Source: a virus. From it: a stretch of DNA of 39,931 nt. A program made the position numbers and the translations under genes. The first letter of the stretch is position 1, and each line of letters begins with the position of its first letter. This document shows positions 1-8,452 of the stretch, one piece after another. Where the stretch lies: positions 1-39,931 of the IMG/VR virus record IMGVR_UViG_3300050821_007019; one strand, 5' to 3'. Below the pieces are notes generated by a model, which was not told the DNA's origin, did not search any database, and saw only the letters and a list, made by a program, of their open reading frames with translations.

Positions 1-1
1 C

Positions 2-1441
2 TACCCGGAGCCTGTGCCGCCGGACGGCCAGTCCGACGTCATGGACCCGAACGCGGCCAGCGCGCCGGTAACGCTGCGGCGGTGGCCCGGCATCACGAAC
101 CTCGCCTCCACCAACACGGTCGGCGACACGGTGCGCGGGATGTGGGAGATGATGGGCGTGCAGTACGCCGTCATCGGCGCGAACTTTTATTCGGTCAGCA
201 TGACCGGGATCTTAACGAAGCTGAACGGGGCCACCCCGATCACCGGCACCGGCTTCGTGCGGATGTCAGACAATCAGGCGTGTCTTGTGATCCTGCAGCC
301 GGGGACCACCAACTGCTGGACCTACTGCCCGAACGGCGCCGGCTTCCAGCTGCTGACGTCGGCGTTCTTCCAGGCCCTCGGCGGCGCCATCGATGTGTGG
401 TACCTCGACACGTTCATGGTGTTCTTGGCGAACAACAACGGCGGCAACGGCAGCTACACGTTCTTCAACGACGACGGCAAGCAGGTGAGCGGTAACAACC
501 AGATCACCTTCACGACCGCCGCCAGCTTCAGCCGCCAATTCGGTACGGACCCGTTCTACGCGATGGCCATCGACCACCGGCAGGGGCTGTTCTTCGGCTC
601 GCGCACGACGGAAGGTTTCGTGAACACCGGCAACGCGACCGGGTCGCCGTTCTCGGCCGCGTCGGATACGTTCATGCCGCTCGGCGTGCACCCGCAGTGC
701 CAGTTCAGCGCCGTCCTGCAAGACAACACCGTGTTTTGGGTGGCGAACGACCTCTCGGTCCGCCGCCGCGAGGGCCAGACCCCGCTGCGGGTATCGAACC
801 CCGGCATCGAGTTGGTGCTGCAGGAGGCCCAGCAGGCCGGCCAGCTTACCGGCACCTATGCCTTGGCGCCGGTGTGGCATGGGCACCCGATGCTGGTGAT
901 CACGGTCCCGCTCGCGGCGCGCAGCCTCGTGTACGACTGCGTGACCCAACAGTGGTGGGAGCTGTCGTCCATCGTTAGCGGCCAGGACGTCCAGTGGCGC
1001 CCGCTGAGTTGGTACAACGGCTTCGGACGGCAGCTGGTGGGCGACGGACTCAGCGGCACCATCGGCTTCTTGGACCCGACCGTCAACACGGAGTACGGTT
1101 CCGCGAACCCGACGTTGTGCCAGATGATCCTGCAGCCGATCTACAACCAGAACAAGCGCGTGATTGTGCGCCGCATAGAGGCGGTAATCACGGTGGGCCA
1201 GGGCACCGTCAACGCCTACGCCCCGAAGGTGACGCTGCTATTGTCGGACAACTGGGGCACGACCTTCTACCCGGTAGGCGATGAGGACCAGACGCTCGGT
1301 ATGCCGGGCGACACCGACGACCGCGCTTTCTGGCTCAACCAGGGAGCGCACCGGTCTCTGGTGGCGATGCTGCGGGTCACGGACTCGTCGCCGCTCTTCA
1401 CGGTGGACGTCAACGCTGACATAGAGCTGTGTAGCTCGTGA
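2..1441 (+). CDS. P22 gp10-like packaged-DNA stabilization / tail hub protein (5' partial)
   Basis: The frame is open to the left edge of the window, so the first codons are missing; a GTG at 14 is the first start-like codon but the true start is probably upstream. The first visible residues (LRRWPGITN) align with the YLRSFPGITK-type segment near residue 45 of P22 gp10. The C-terminal part carries the other hallmarks: VYDCVTQQWW, FGRQLVGDGLSGTIGFLD and a late IYNQNKRVIVRRIEAV beta segment. In P22, gp10 forms the hub under the portal that plugs DNA in the head. The visible 475 residues are close to the P22 length (472). The next gene starts inside the stop codon (GTGA overlap). Family assignment rests on remembered motif order, not on a search. 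Confidence 0.8.
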   Translation, partial: YPEPVPPDGQSDVMDPNAASAPVTLRRWPGITNLASTNTVGDTVRGMWEMMGVQYAVIGANFYSVSMTGILTKLNGATPITGTGFVRMSDNQACLVILQPGTTNCWTYCPNGAGFQLLTSAFFQALGGAIDVWYLDTFMVFLANNNGGNGSYTFFNDDGKQVSGNNQITFTTAASFSRQFGTDPFYAMAIDHRQGLFFGSRTTEGFVNTGNATGSPFSAASDTFMPLGVHPQCQFSAVLQDNTVFWVANDLSVRRREGQTPLRVSNPGIELVLQEAQQAGQLTGTYALAPVWHGHPMLVITVPLAARSLVYDCVTQQWWELSSIVSGQDVQWRPLSWYNGFGRQLVGDGLSGTIGFLDPTVNTEYGSANPTLCQMILQPIYNQNKRVIVRRIEAVITVGQGTVNAYAPKVTLLLSDNWGTTFYPVGDEDQTLGMPGDTDDRAFWLNQGAHRSLVAMLRVTDSSPLFTVDVNADIELCSS

Positions 1442-2289
1442 CCGCGCTGCCAAGTAAACCGGGCATCACTGGCGCGAGCACGCTCGCGATCCCGAAGAAC
1501 TGGGACCCGCACTGGTTCCGCGACTTCATCATCAACCAGCTGAAGGGCGCGGACGTACGGAACGCGGTCGGCGCGAACGGAATCGTGGTCAGCGGCAACA
1601 TCTCAACCCCGTACGCTACGATCTCGATTGGCTCTGGCGGCCTTTCTCTCAGTGTCAATGTGAACGGAACCTTCGAGCCGCTCTTTGCGAGTAACAGTAG
1701 CGCGGGCGCGGCCGCCACGAACCAGATTCAGTTATCGAACAATGCCGGCGACAGCATCTTCTTGGGTATAGCTGGCTCCGGCAACACCGGCGTACAGTGG
1801 AGCGGCGGCCCCACCGGCGAGCAGATGTTTGTCGGCGGCAACGGCGGCCCACTCACCTTCGCCACCAACAATACGTATCGCGGGCAGATAAATAGCTCCG
1901 GGTGGGTTATAGCCACGCCGACCGTCGTGCCAACGGGCAACAACGGCGCGCTTACCGTCAACGGCATCAGCGGCAATTACACGGCGAGCCTTTTCGGCGG
2001 CAGCACAACCGGCAGCTCCTTCGGACTGAACATACAGGCCGGAACCAATGCGTCAGACATCTGCGCCATCTTCAGGAATCAGGGGAACACCCAAAATTTC
2101 TTTGAGATCACCGGCGCGGGCGTCGTCACGGTGACCGGGGGCGCCACGCTGTTGGCTACTTTCAGCACGCTCACGAACGGCGCTGGCGCCTCCGCGGGCA
2201 CGCTTACCAACGCTCCTAGCGCGGGCAACCCGACCAAGTGGATCGCCATCAACGACAACGGCACCACTCGGCGCATCCCGGCATGGTGA
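1438..2289 (+). CDS. virion protein with conserved WDPHWFRDFI N-terminus and SKW/KW-type C-terminal cap
   Basis: 283 residues; GTG start overlaps the upstream stop by 4 nt (GTGA), so the two are translationally coupled. The N-terminus (WDPHWFRDFIINQLKGADVRN) is a pattern I associate with podovirus structural proteins encoded next to the tail hub. The body is Gly/Ser/Thr/Asn-rich beta sequence. The C-terminus (PTKWIAINDNGTTRRIPAW) resembles the last residues of the two fibre proteins at 11389 and 12014, which end in KWLPIQCDGSTYLLPLWL and LSFSCDGSIYYTPLW. A tail-associated or head-decorating role is inferred from position and composition only. Confidence 0.75.
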   Translation: MTALPSKPGITGASTLAIPKNWDPHWFRDFIINQLKGADVRNAVGANGIVVSGNISTPYATISIGSGGLSLSVNVNGTFEPLFASNSSAGAAATNQIQLSNNAGDSIFLGIAGSGNTGVQWSGGPTGEQMFVGGNGGPLTFATNNTYRGQINSSGWVIATPTVVPTGNNGALTVNGISGNYTASLFGGSTTGSSFGLNIQAGTNASDICAIFRNQGNTQNFFEITGAGVVTVTGGATLLATFSTLTNGAGASAGTLTNAPSAGNPTKWIAINDNGTTRRIPAW

Positions 2290-2293
2290 CGCA

Positions 2294-2638
2294 GTGACAA
2301 TACTCTCGTGGACCTTGGCCGCGCCCGCGCCAGCTACAGGGTACTGGACACTCAGCATCGACAGCGTGTCGAACTATGACCTGCCGCTGATCACACCCTA
2401 CACCGGCGCCGGCGCCTATAGCTGTGATCTGACCAAGGTGCCGGTGCTACGGGACGGTAACCCGCATCAAATCGGCGTCGTACTTGTGGTGAGCGGAACA
2501 TTTAGCCCAGTTTCTGCGACCGTGGCGGTGACTCTGCCCTTTGTCGCGCCCGTAGCTGTATTGCCCCCGGCCCCGGTGCCTGTCACCGCCGTCGCGAGCG
2601 CTGTAGCAGTAGCCGCGACCGCGGTTCCAACTATCTAA
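2294..2638 (+). CDS. small putative virion protein, Ala/Val/Pro-rich C-terminus
   Basis: 114 residues from a GTG start 4 nt after the previous stop. The N-terminal 75 residues look like a compact beta domain (DGNPHQIGVVLVVSGTF); the last 40 residues are an Ala/Val/Pro linker-like tail (PVPVTAVASAVAVAATAV). No recognised family. It lies between tail-hub-linked genes and the lysis cassette. The start is uncertain because no strong Shine-Dalgarno sequence precedes it. Confidence 0.6.
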   Translation: MTILSWTLAAPAPATGYWTLSIDSVSNYDLPLITPYTGAGAYSCDLTKVPVLRDGNPHQIGVVLVVSGTFSPVSATVAVTLPFVAPVAVLPPAPVPVTAVASAVAVAATAVPTI

Positions 2639-2654
2639 GGTGAGGAGAGGAAAC

Positions 2655-2906
2655 ATGACTGAGATTACTGATGCGATCAAGCAAGCGATTGAATCCGCGA
2701 ACCCCGGCGTGAAGGTAGATCTTACGCAGGCGCCACCGGCGCCCGTAACGCCTGTCGTGCCGCCACACGTCGCCGCCAACATCTGCAAGATGCTGGAGCG
2801 CGTACAGGTGACAGGCGTCGAGTCGGTTGCATGGGTCGAGGCGTACCAGACCATGCGGCAGTTCGTTCCGCAAGGTCCCGGCGTCCCGTTCGTGCCGCAC
2901 GGCTAA
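2655..2906 (+). CDS. small hypothetical protein
   Basis: 83 residues from the ATG at 2655, chosen over the upstream in-frame start at 2640 because an AGGAGAGGA Shine-Dalgarno (2643-2651) precedes it. The sequence has a short Ala/Pro-rich linker (residues 25-38) between an N-terminal helix and a C-terminal helix (NICKMLERVQVTGVESVAWVEAY). No family recognised. Confidence 0.75.
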   Translation: MTEITDAIKQAIESANPGVKVDLTQAPPAPVTPVVPPHVAANICKMLERVQVTGVESVAWVEAYQTMRQFVPQGPGVPFVPHG

Positions 2907-2915
2907 GGATACAAC

Positions 2916-3179
2916 ATGTCATTGAAGTGGACCATGGAATCGGTGTGGGCGGCAGTCGCGGTGGCCGTAACTACCTGCGGCGGTCTGTACTCCACCAGCT
3001 ACCATTGGGGTAAAGCGGCCGAACAAATTACGGCGGTCCAGTCGCACCAGGCTGATCAAGACAAAAATATTGATGCGAACCGCTCCGCGCTTGAGGCGCA
3101 GAAACTGCTGGACGCGGCCGTCTCCCAGAAGCTGGATGACATGGGCCATCAGCTCGACCGCATCGAGAAGAAGTTGTGA
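2916..3179 (+). CDS. membrane-anchored coiled-coil protein of the lysis region (holin- or i-spanin-like)
   Basis: 87 residues: one N-terminal hydrophobic segment (about residues 9-26, VWAAVAVAVTTCGGLYST) followed by a charged helix with heptad-like spacing to the end (DRIEKKL). It directly precedes the endolysin, which starts inside its stop codon (GTGA). This topology fits an inner-membrane spanin or a small accessory holin; no Rz1-type lipoprotein was found nested in or next to it. The specific role is inferred from neighbourhood. Confidence 0.7.
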   Translation: MSLKWTMESVWAAVAVAVTTCGGLYSTSYHWGKAAEQITAVQSHQADQDKNIDANRSALEAQKLLDAAVSQKLDDMGHQLDRIEKKL

Positions 3180-3688
3180 GCATCACAGACGCGACAGTCC
3201 TTGACCCGCGCATTGATCGACGCCTCGCGGTTGACATCGATGCCGCCGAATCCGACGTGCTCACGGCCTACTGGGACCCCATCGGCAAGGTGTGGACCTG
3301 CGGACGCGGGCACGTCATGCCGCCTCCCGCGCCACCGGCCACGTGGGCCGGGTTCTCCGTCATCCAGTCCACCTCTGACCGGTGGTTCAACACCGACATC
3401 GTGAACGCGATGGTGCTCGCGCAGAAGTGGCCGGAGTACGAGAAGTGCGACACCGCCTGCCGGAAGAACGCCCTCATCGAGATCGCGTTCAACCTGGGCG
3501 GCAGGTGGGCGGGGTTCCATCACGCCCGCGCCGCGGCGCTCGCGCAGGACTGGCAGGGCGTCCACGACAACCTGCTCTGGGACGCGCCCGGCGTGAAGAC
3601 CGCGTGGTACGCCGAAGTGAAGGGACGCGCGGAGCGGCTCGCGAACTATTTTCTAACAGGTGAGTACCCATGCCAATCTGGAACCTAA
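3176..3688 (+). CDS. GH24-type phage lysozyme (endolysin)
   Basis: 170 residues, predicted to cleave the glycan strand of peptidoglycan. The N-terminal catalytic block shows Glu25, then eight residues, then Asp34, followed by Thr41 and CGRGH, matching the E-D-T triad of T4 lysozyme/GH24 with one extra residue between Asp and Thr. A second conserved block reads KNALIEIAFNLGG, equivalent to the LxSFxFNxG motif. No signal peptide or SAR segment is visible, so export would depend on the holin next door. GTG start overlaps the upstream stop; the 3' end overlaps the holin gene by 19 nt. Confidence 0.85.
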   Translation: MSITDATVLDPRIDRRLAVDIDAAESDVLTAYWDPIGKVWTCGRGHVMPPPAPPATWAGFSVIQSTSDRWFNTDIVNAMVLAQKWPEYEKCDTACRKNALIEIAFNLGGRWAGFHHARAAALAQDWQGVHDNLLWDAPGVKTAWYAEVKGRAERLANYFLTGEYPCQSGT

Positions 3689-4101
3689 TCGCCGGGCCCG
3701 TGCTCGGCATCCTCGGTAAGCTGATACCCGACAAGGCCGCCGCCGCCGCCGCGCAGGCGCAACTGCAGCTGCTGGTCACGCAGGGCGCGCTCTCTGAAGA
3801 GTTGGCGCAGCTGCAGGCGGTCACGACCGCGCAATCGGACATCAACAAGGTTGAGGCCGCCAGCTCGTCGCTCTTCGTAGCGGGCTGGCGCCCGTACGTC
3901 GGCTGGATCTGCGGCACCGCACTCGGGATGGACTGCATAGTCCGTCCGCTCGTCAACTGGACCGCCGCGCTCTGCGGTCACCCGGTTGACTTTCCGACTC
4001 TTAATGATCCGATCCTGAAGTCAACACTCGCCGGTATGCTGGGCCTCGGCTTTGGCCTTCGCACCTTCGAGAAGTCGCAGGGGATCGCAGGGAACCACTG
4101 A
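3670..4101 (+). CDS. holin, 3-TM (GTA/Holin_3TMs-like)
   Basis: 143 residues. The arrangement matches the Holin_3TMs family: an amphipathic start (MPIWNLIAGPVLGILGKLIP), an Ala/Gln-rich helix, the signature segment SSLFVAGWRPYVGWICGTALG (residues about 67-86) opening the hydrophobic region, and a final hydrophobic helix with LGLGFGLRTFEK near the C-terminus. It overlaps the endolysin gene by 19 nt and the next gene by one base (TGATG). Role: timed permeabilisation of the inner membrane for lysozyme release. Confidence 0.8.
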   Translation: MPIWNLIAGPVLGILGKLIPDKAAAAAAQAQLQLLVTQGALSEELAQLQAVTTAQSDINKVEAASSSLFVAGWRPYVGWICGTALGMDCIVRPLVNWTAALCGHPVDFPTLNDPILKSTLAGMLGLGFGLRTFEKSQGIAGNH

Positions 4102-4544
4102 TGTTACCCGGTAGCCTCTCAAACTCCATGGGCATGTACGGCGCCTCCGCCGTACGACCACCGTCAACTGGGATAGCCGCGCCGGCTACGTCGGTGGGCG
4201 GACCTAACAATCCGGGCGCGGCCTTCAGCGGCCTTAGCTCGTTGGGCGGCGGCGCGAACCCACAACTCGGCAACCTCGGCAACCTCGGCATCGCGGGGTT
4301 CATGCAGCCGTCACACGCCGGCGTAGGCCAGATGGCACCATCGATGCACGCGTCTGGTCTACCGAACCAACCGCCGGCGGGCATCCACCCTCAGCTCTGG
4401 CAGTCGGTGCTGCAGCACCTAGGTCAGACAAACTTCGGCCAGCAACCAGGCCGCATGCAGCGGCCAACGGCCCAGCCGTTGCCGGGTAATATCGATGCGC
4501 ACGCATGGGGCGGCCCGATAGCCGGGCCCGGAGCAATGTACTAA
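4101..4544 (+). CDS. Gly/Pro/Gln-rich putative virion protein
   Basis: 147 residues, low complexity (Gly, Pro, Asn, Gln, Met), with a possible short ordered stretch IHPQLWQSVLQHLGQTNFG (residues about 94-112). It starts at the TGATG junction with the holin and ends in a TAATG junction with the gp7-like gene. Composition resembles the ejection proteins that follow, including the shared LGNLGNLG motif. Likely a minor virion or ejection protein; no family recognised. Confidence 0.65.
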   Translation: MLPGSLSNSMGMYGASAVRPPSTGIAAPATSVGGPNNPGAAFSGLSSLGGGANPQLGNLGNLGIAGFMQPSHAGVGQMAPSMHASGLPNQPPAGIHPQLWQSVLQHLGQTNFGQQPGRMQRPTAQPLPGNIDAHAWGGPIAGPGAMY

Positions 4545-5380
4545 TGGACCCGACCACCGCCGGACAACTCGGCAACCTCGGCGCGTCGCTGCTCGGCACC
4601 GGCGCGCAGATGTACGGCCAGCAGAACGCCGCGGAGGCGGTCTCGAAGGCCAACAACGCCGCGATCACGAACCAGAACACGGCGCTCGGCAACATCGGCA
4701 ACATCTACCAGCCGTACACAACCGGCGGCGCGAACGCGCAGACCGCGCTCGGCACCGCGCTCGGCACGAACGGTAAGCCGGCGGACTACTCCGGCTTCGA
4801 GCACATGCCCGGCTACGACTTCGCGGTCCAGCAGGGCACGCAGGCGATCCAGCGTCAGGCGGCCGCGAGCGGCAACGCCTACACACCTAACACCCAGGCG
4901 GCCATCGGTCAGTACGTGACCGGCACCGCGATGCAGGACTACAACACCTACATCCAGCAGCTGCAGGCGCAGGCCGGTATGGGCGCGACCGCCGCGAACT
5001 CTCTCGGCAACATCACCTACAACACCGGCGCCAACACCTCGCAGCTCATGTCCAACACCGGCCAATCACAGGCCGGTATGTACACTGGTATGGGTCAGAC
5101 CGCGAGCACGGCGCTCGGCGGCTACGGCAACCTACCCCCAGGACTCGCCGCGCTGCTCGGCGGCAGTGGAGCTGGCGGCGGAGCTGGCGGCCTCGGCGCA
5201 ATGTTTGGCAAGGGACTCAGCTACATGTTCGGTAACGGCGACATCGCCTCCAATAACCCGCAAGGCGACCCGAACGCCGGCTACGCGCTCCCGACGTCTC
5301 CTGACTACGGAAGTATGACGCAGCCGATGCCGAACTTTGACGCCAGCACATCCGCTGATCTTTCGAACCTGACCTACTGA
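4544..5380 (+). CDS. P22 gp7-like DNA transfer (ejection) protein
   Basis: 278 residues from the ATG at 4544 (TAATG overlap); the frame opens further upstream at 4505 but that start lies inside the preceding gene. The central region has the order typical of gp7-like DNA transfer proteins: YQPYTTGGANAQTALG, then PGYDFAVQQGTQAIQRQAAASG, then GQYVTGTAMQDYNTYIQQLQAQAGMG. In P22 this protein leaves the virion with the DNA and helps build the trans-envelope channel. The C-terminal third is Gly/Ala-rich. Confidence 0.8.
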   Translation: MDPTTAGQLGNLGASLLGTGAQMYGQQNAAEAVSKANNAAITNQNTALGNIGNIYQPYTTGGANAQTALGTALGTNGKPADYSGFEHMPGYDFAVQQGTQAIQRQAAASGNAYTPNTQAAIGQYVTGTAMQDYNTYIQQLQAQAGMGATAANSLGNITYNTGANTSQLMSNTGQSQAGMYTGMGQTASTALGGYGNLPPGLAALLGGSGAGGGAGGLGAMFGKGLSYMFGNGDIASNNPQGDPNAGYALPTSPDYGSMTQPMPNFDASTSADLSNLTY

Positions 5381-5388
5381 GCGCATCA

Positions 5389-6501
5389 ATGCCTCAGATG
5401 ATCGGCAGCGCTATCTCGGCCAACTCTGCCAATGACTGGCAGCGGTACGAGCCCGCGCCCGCACCGTCCGTCGGACCTAACCTCGGCAACATAGCCGGCG
5501 GCGTAGGGGCGCTCATCGGCGGTGGGGGTCCCGCGACCGCGGCCGCCCTCTACGCGTCGATGCAGGGTGGTGGCGGCAACATCGGTAACCTCTCGCGCGG
5601 CGTCGCTGATGCGAGCCTCGCCTACAGCGGCCTCAACCGGCTCACCGGCGGCGCGACCGCGAACGCCGGCGTCTCCGGCGGCCTCAGCACACTCGGCGGC
5701 GGCCTGCAGTTCCTCCAGGGGATCCAGCAGGGCGGCGTCCAGGGTTACGGCAGTGCCGCGGTCGGCGGCCTGCGCGCCGCGGCCGGCGTCGAGGGTATGC
5801 TCGGTAACTCCGGCGCAGCGGGCGCGCTCAGTGGCGCCGCCGGCTACGTCGCCGCGCCGCTCGCGCTATACAACGCGGTGGCGAACTATCAGTCCGGCGA
5901 CACCGCCGGCGACACGATCCGTGGCGCCGAAGCTGGCGCGGCTATCGGCAGCATCGTCCCCGTCGTCGGCACGCTCATCGGCGGCGTGGTTGGCGGCGCG
6001 GTAGGCGCGATCTCTTCCGCGTTCGGTAACGGCAAGGTGGACCCGGAGACCAACAACTGGCAGTCGTTCATCAACGCGACCGGCGGAGCGAACGCGAACC
6101 AGGCACAGGTCAGCAAGGCGCTTCAGGGCGCGTCCCCCGCGCAAGCGTTCAACCTGCTGGCCGGTGTGATGGACATCAAGGACGGCAGGATCCCGATCAC
6201 GAACGCGTTCGGCCAGAAGGGCGAGACCAACGTCCTGAACGGGATGACGCAGCAGGTCAACAGCGCGATCTCGTCCGGCAAGCTCTCGAAGAACGCTACG
6301 CCGCAGCAGATGTACAACCAGGTCGTGGCCCCGTGGCTCAACTCTAAGGGCGCGACCATCACGCCAAACACCGGCGGCCTGCAGCTCCAGAGCGTGCTCC
6401 AGAGCCTGCTCGGTAGCTGGCAGAGCGGCCAGCTAACAAACAAGACGGCGCTCACCTCTACAGGGTCAACCAACTCGTCGTTGCCGACGTTCGGCGGATA
6501 A
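5389..6501 (+). CDS. putative internal virion/ejection protein, glycine-zipper rich
   Basis: 370 residues; ATG 8 nt after the gp7-like stop. Residues about 30-215 are a long series of small-residue hydrophobic helices (GGVGALIGGGG, SIVPVVGTLIGGVVGGAVGAISS), suggestive of a membrane-inserting segment. The C-terminal 150 residues look globular (WQSFINATGG, NVLNGMTQQVNSAISSGKLS, PQQMYNQVVAPWLNSKG). Position between the gp7-like protein and two larger ejection candidates suggests a trans-envelope DNA injection role like P22 gp20. No direct family match recognised. Confidence 0.7.
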   Translation: MPQMIGSAISANSANDWQRYEPAPAPSVGPNLGNIAGGVGALIGGGGPATAAALYASMQGGGGNIGNLSRGVADASLAYSGLNRLTGGATANAGVSGGLSTLGGGLQFLQGIQQGGVQGYGSAAVGGLRAAAGVEGMLGNSGAAGALSGAAGYVAAPLALYNAVANYQSGDTAGDTIRGAEAGAAIGSIVPVVGTLIGGVVGGAVGAISSAFGNGKVDPETNNWQSFINATGGANANQAQVSKALQGASPAQAFNLLAGVMDIKDGRIPITNAFGQKGETNVLNGMTQQVNSAISSGKLSKNATPQQMYNQVVAPWLNSKGATITPNTGGLQLQSVLQSLLGSWQSGQLTNKTALTSTGSTNSSLPTFGG

Positions 6502-6511
6502 GGTACAACAC

Positions 6512-8452
6512 ATGGCAGATATTGCTCCTCAGCCCTTCATCAACTACGGTCTGTCCCAGGCGCAGCAGGGGCAGGCGCAGTCGTCGGCTGCTCTCCAGGG
6601 GCAGCAGGCGCAGGGCGCCGCGATGACCAACCAGATCACGGCCGCGTCGATGCCCATGATCATGCAGGCCCTCGATGAGGCGAACTCGTCCAGCTCGACC
6701 GCGGCCCAGAGCGGCACGGCCCCCAGCTCCCGCGCGGTCAGCGCGCGTAACCGCAGCGGCGTGAACGGCCAAAGCTCGTCCGATGATGACACCGGCACCG
6801 GTCACGGGTACGACGGCGCGAGCATGGAGACCACACTACGCGATCAGAACTTCGTGCCGCCGTGGACGCAAGACGAACAGCAACAGCTGACGCAGTGGAC
6901 GAAGTTGGCGGGATTGCCCGGCCCCGCCGGTGATATGGCTAAGGCGAGAGTAGCCGCGCTACAGGTGCGGCGTCAGGCACGCATGGAGAACGCTACCGCC
7001 CAGAACCAGAAAGCCATGGGCAACATGTACGACACGTGGGCCACGGCCTCGACTGCGCCCGATCCGCTGGTAGCGCTCGCGAGTGTGCCCGACGGGAAGG
7101 CGGTGGCATCACAGATCGCCATGCGCCACGGCGCTGACGAAGACGGCGCGCGCGCCGAAGCGAAGGCGTTCCTCGAACACGGCGCGGCCGTGTCGCACCT
7201 GTACTCCGGCCGCCCGACCCACGACGTCAACGGACAGCTCGTGGACGACAAGACCTCACAGAACGTGGTAGGCCAGAACCAGGTCTACCGCGGATCAACC
7301 GCGGAACAGCTCGGCGAGGACCGGAAGTTTGCCGTAGGGCAGGTCGATGTCCCGACCACGTCCGGCACGCCGATCAAGATGTCGCGGCTGGACGCGCCCG
7401 TAGAGAACGGCGGCGTTCGTGGCGCCCACGGCGAGAAGATCACGGCCGACCAGTACGCGCTCCAGCAGGACCAAGCGCGCCGCAAACTAACATCCGCCCA
7501 GCAGGCCGCTGACCCAGGCGGCGCGCCCGTGCAGCCGCCACCGTCACCGTCCGCCGCCCCGGCGGTGCCGCAGCAGCCTGGGACCGCGACCACGCCCGCG
7601 GTGCCGGCCTCTGGCTCAACGGCCGTTGGACCCGCCGGCAAGCAGGCGGCGCTCCAGGCCAAGCACGCCGCCGCGCAGACACCGCCTCCGGCCGAGCAGT
7701 ACGGTACCGCGCCACCGGTGGGCACGCCGGAGTACGGCCAGCGCATGCAGGTCGCGCTCGCGAACGCGAAGCCCGCTGAGTACGGCCCGAAGAACACACA
7801 GACTAGGGTCGGGATGCCCGTCGCCGGACAGGCCGAAGGGATCAAGACGTTCCAGGCACAACAGAAGGAGCTGCGCGAGTACGGCTCTGAGTTGGCGACG
7901 TCCTCGGACCAGTCGCTACAGAACTTCAACGCCGCGAAGCGATTGCTCGCTGGCGACACCACGTTACCCATCACGGGCGCCATCGGCGCCGCGCTACAGA
8001 AGGCGTCGGCCGCGCTCGGCATCCTCGACACCAACTCCGCGCGCGTCCGCCAGGAGGCCGCGAAGTACCTGGTGCAGGGCGCGGTCTCGGGACTGAAAGA
8101 GACCTACGGCTCCCGCCCCGGTGTGTTCGATGTCAAGATCAACGTCGAGAAGGCGTTCCCCAGCCTCGAAGGGATGGGCATCAATGAGGTGCGCAACCTG
8201 GTTGACTCTCAGATCACGCAGGCGCAGTACCTGAAGGACACCTCCCAACGTGCGACACAGTACGCGGACCGCGGGTACGAGCCCGGCAACTTCAAGACAT
8301 GGAACGCGCGCTTCTTCCCGCGCGCGAACATCGTGACGCCGGCAAATAACGGTCCGCCAACCATCACGAGCCAAAAGGATTACGACGCGCTTAAGCCGGG
8401 CGACGCCTACGTTGACTCGCAGGGTGCCTCCCACCACAAGGGCGGACGCTAA
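6512..8452 (+). CDS. large putative ejection/internal virion protein
   Basis: 646 residues; ATG 10 nt after the previous stop. The N-terminal 110 residues are Gln/Ser/Ala-rich; residues about 130-260 form a helical domain; residues about 330-420 are a Pro/Ala linker; the last 220 residues are a helical globular domain (SDQSLQNFNAAKRLLAG, VRQEAAKYLVQGAVSGLKETYG, NIVTPANNGPPTITSQKDYDAL). This layout is common in podovirus internal proteins located after gp7-like genes. Its stop overlaps the ATG of the next gene (TAATG). Function is inferred from context. Confidence 0.7.
   Translation: MADIAPQPFINYGLSQAQQGQAQSSAALQGQQAQGAAMTNQITAASMPMIMQALDEANSSSSTAAQSGTAPSSRAVSARNRSGVNGQSSSDDDTGTGHGYDGASMETTLRDQNFVPPWTQDEQQQLTQWTKLAGLPGPAGDMAKARVAALQVRRQARMENATAQNQKAMGNMYDTWATASTAPDPLVALASVPDGKAVASQIAMRHGADEDGARAEAKAFLEHGAAVSHLYSGRPTHDVNGQLVDDKTSQNVVGQNQVYRGSTAEQLGEDRKFAVGQVDVPTTSGTPIKMSRLDAPVENGGVRGAHGEKITADQYALQQDQARRKLTSAQQAADPGGAPVQPPPSPSAAPAVPQQPGTATTPAVPASGSTAVGPAGKQAALQAKHAAAQTPPPAEQYGTAPPVGTPEYGQRMQVALANAKPAEYGPKNTQTRVGMPVAGQAEGIKTFQAQQKELREYGSELATSSDQSLQNFNAAKRLLAGDTTLPITGAIGAALQKASAALGILDTNSARVRQEAAKYLVQGAVSGLKETYGSRPGVFDVKINVEKAFPSLEGMGINEVRNLVDSQITQAQYLKDTSQRATQYADRGYEPGNFKTWNARFFPRANIVTPANNGPPTITSQKDYDALKPGDAYVDSQGASHHKGGR

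Noticed and set aside
14-1441. GTG at 14 as the true start of the tail hub gene
   Set aside because: The frame is open to the window edge and the family has about 40 further N-terminal residues, so the gene is truncated by the window.
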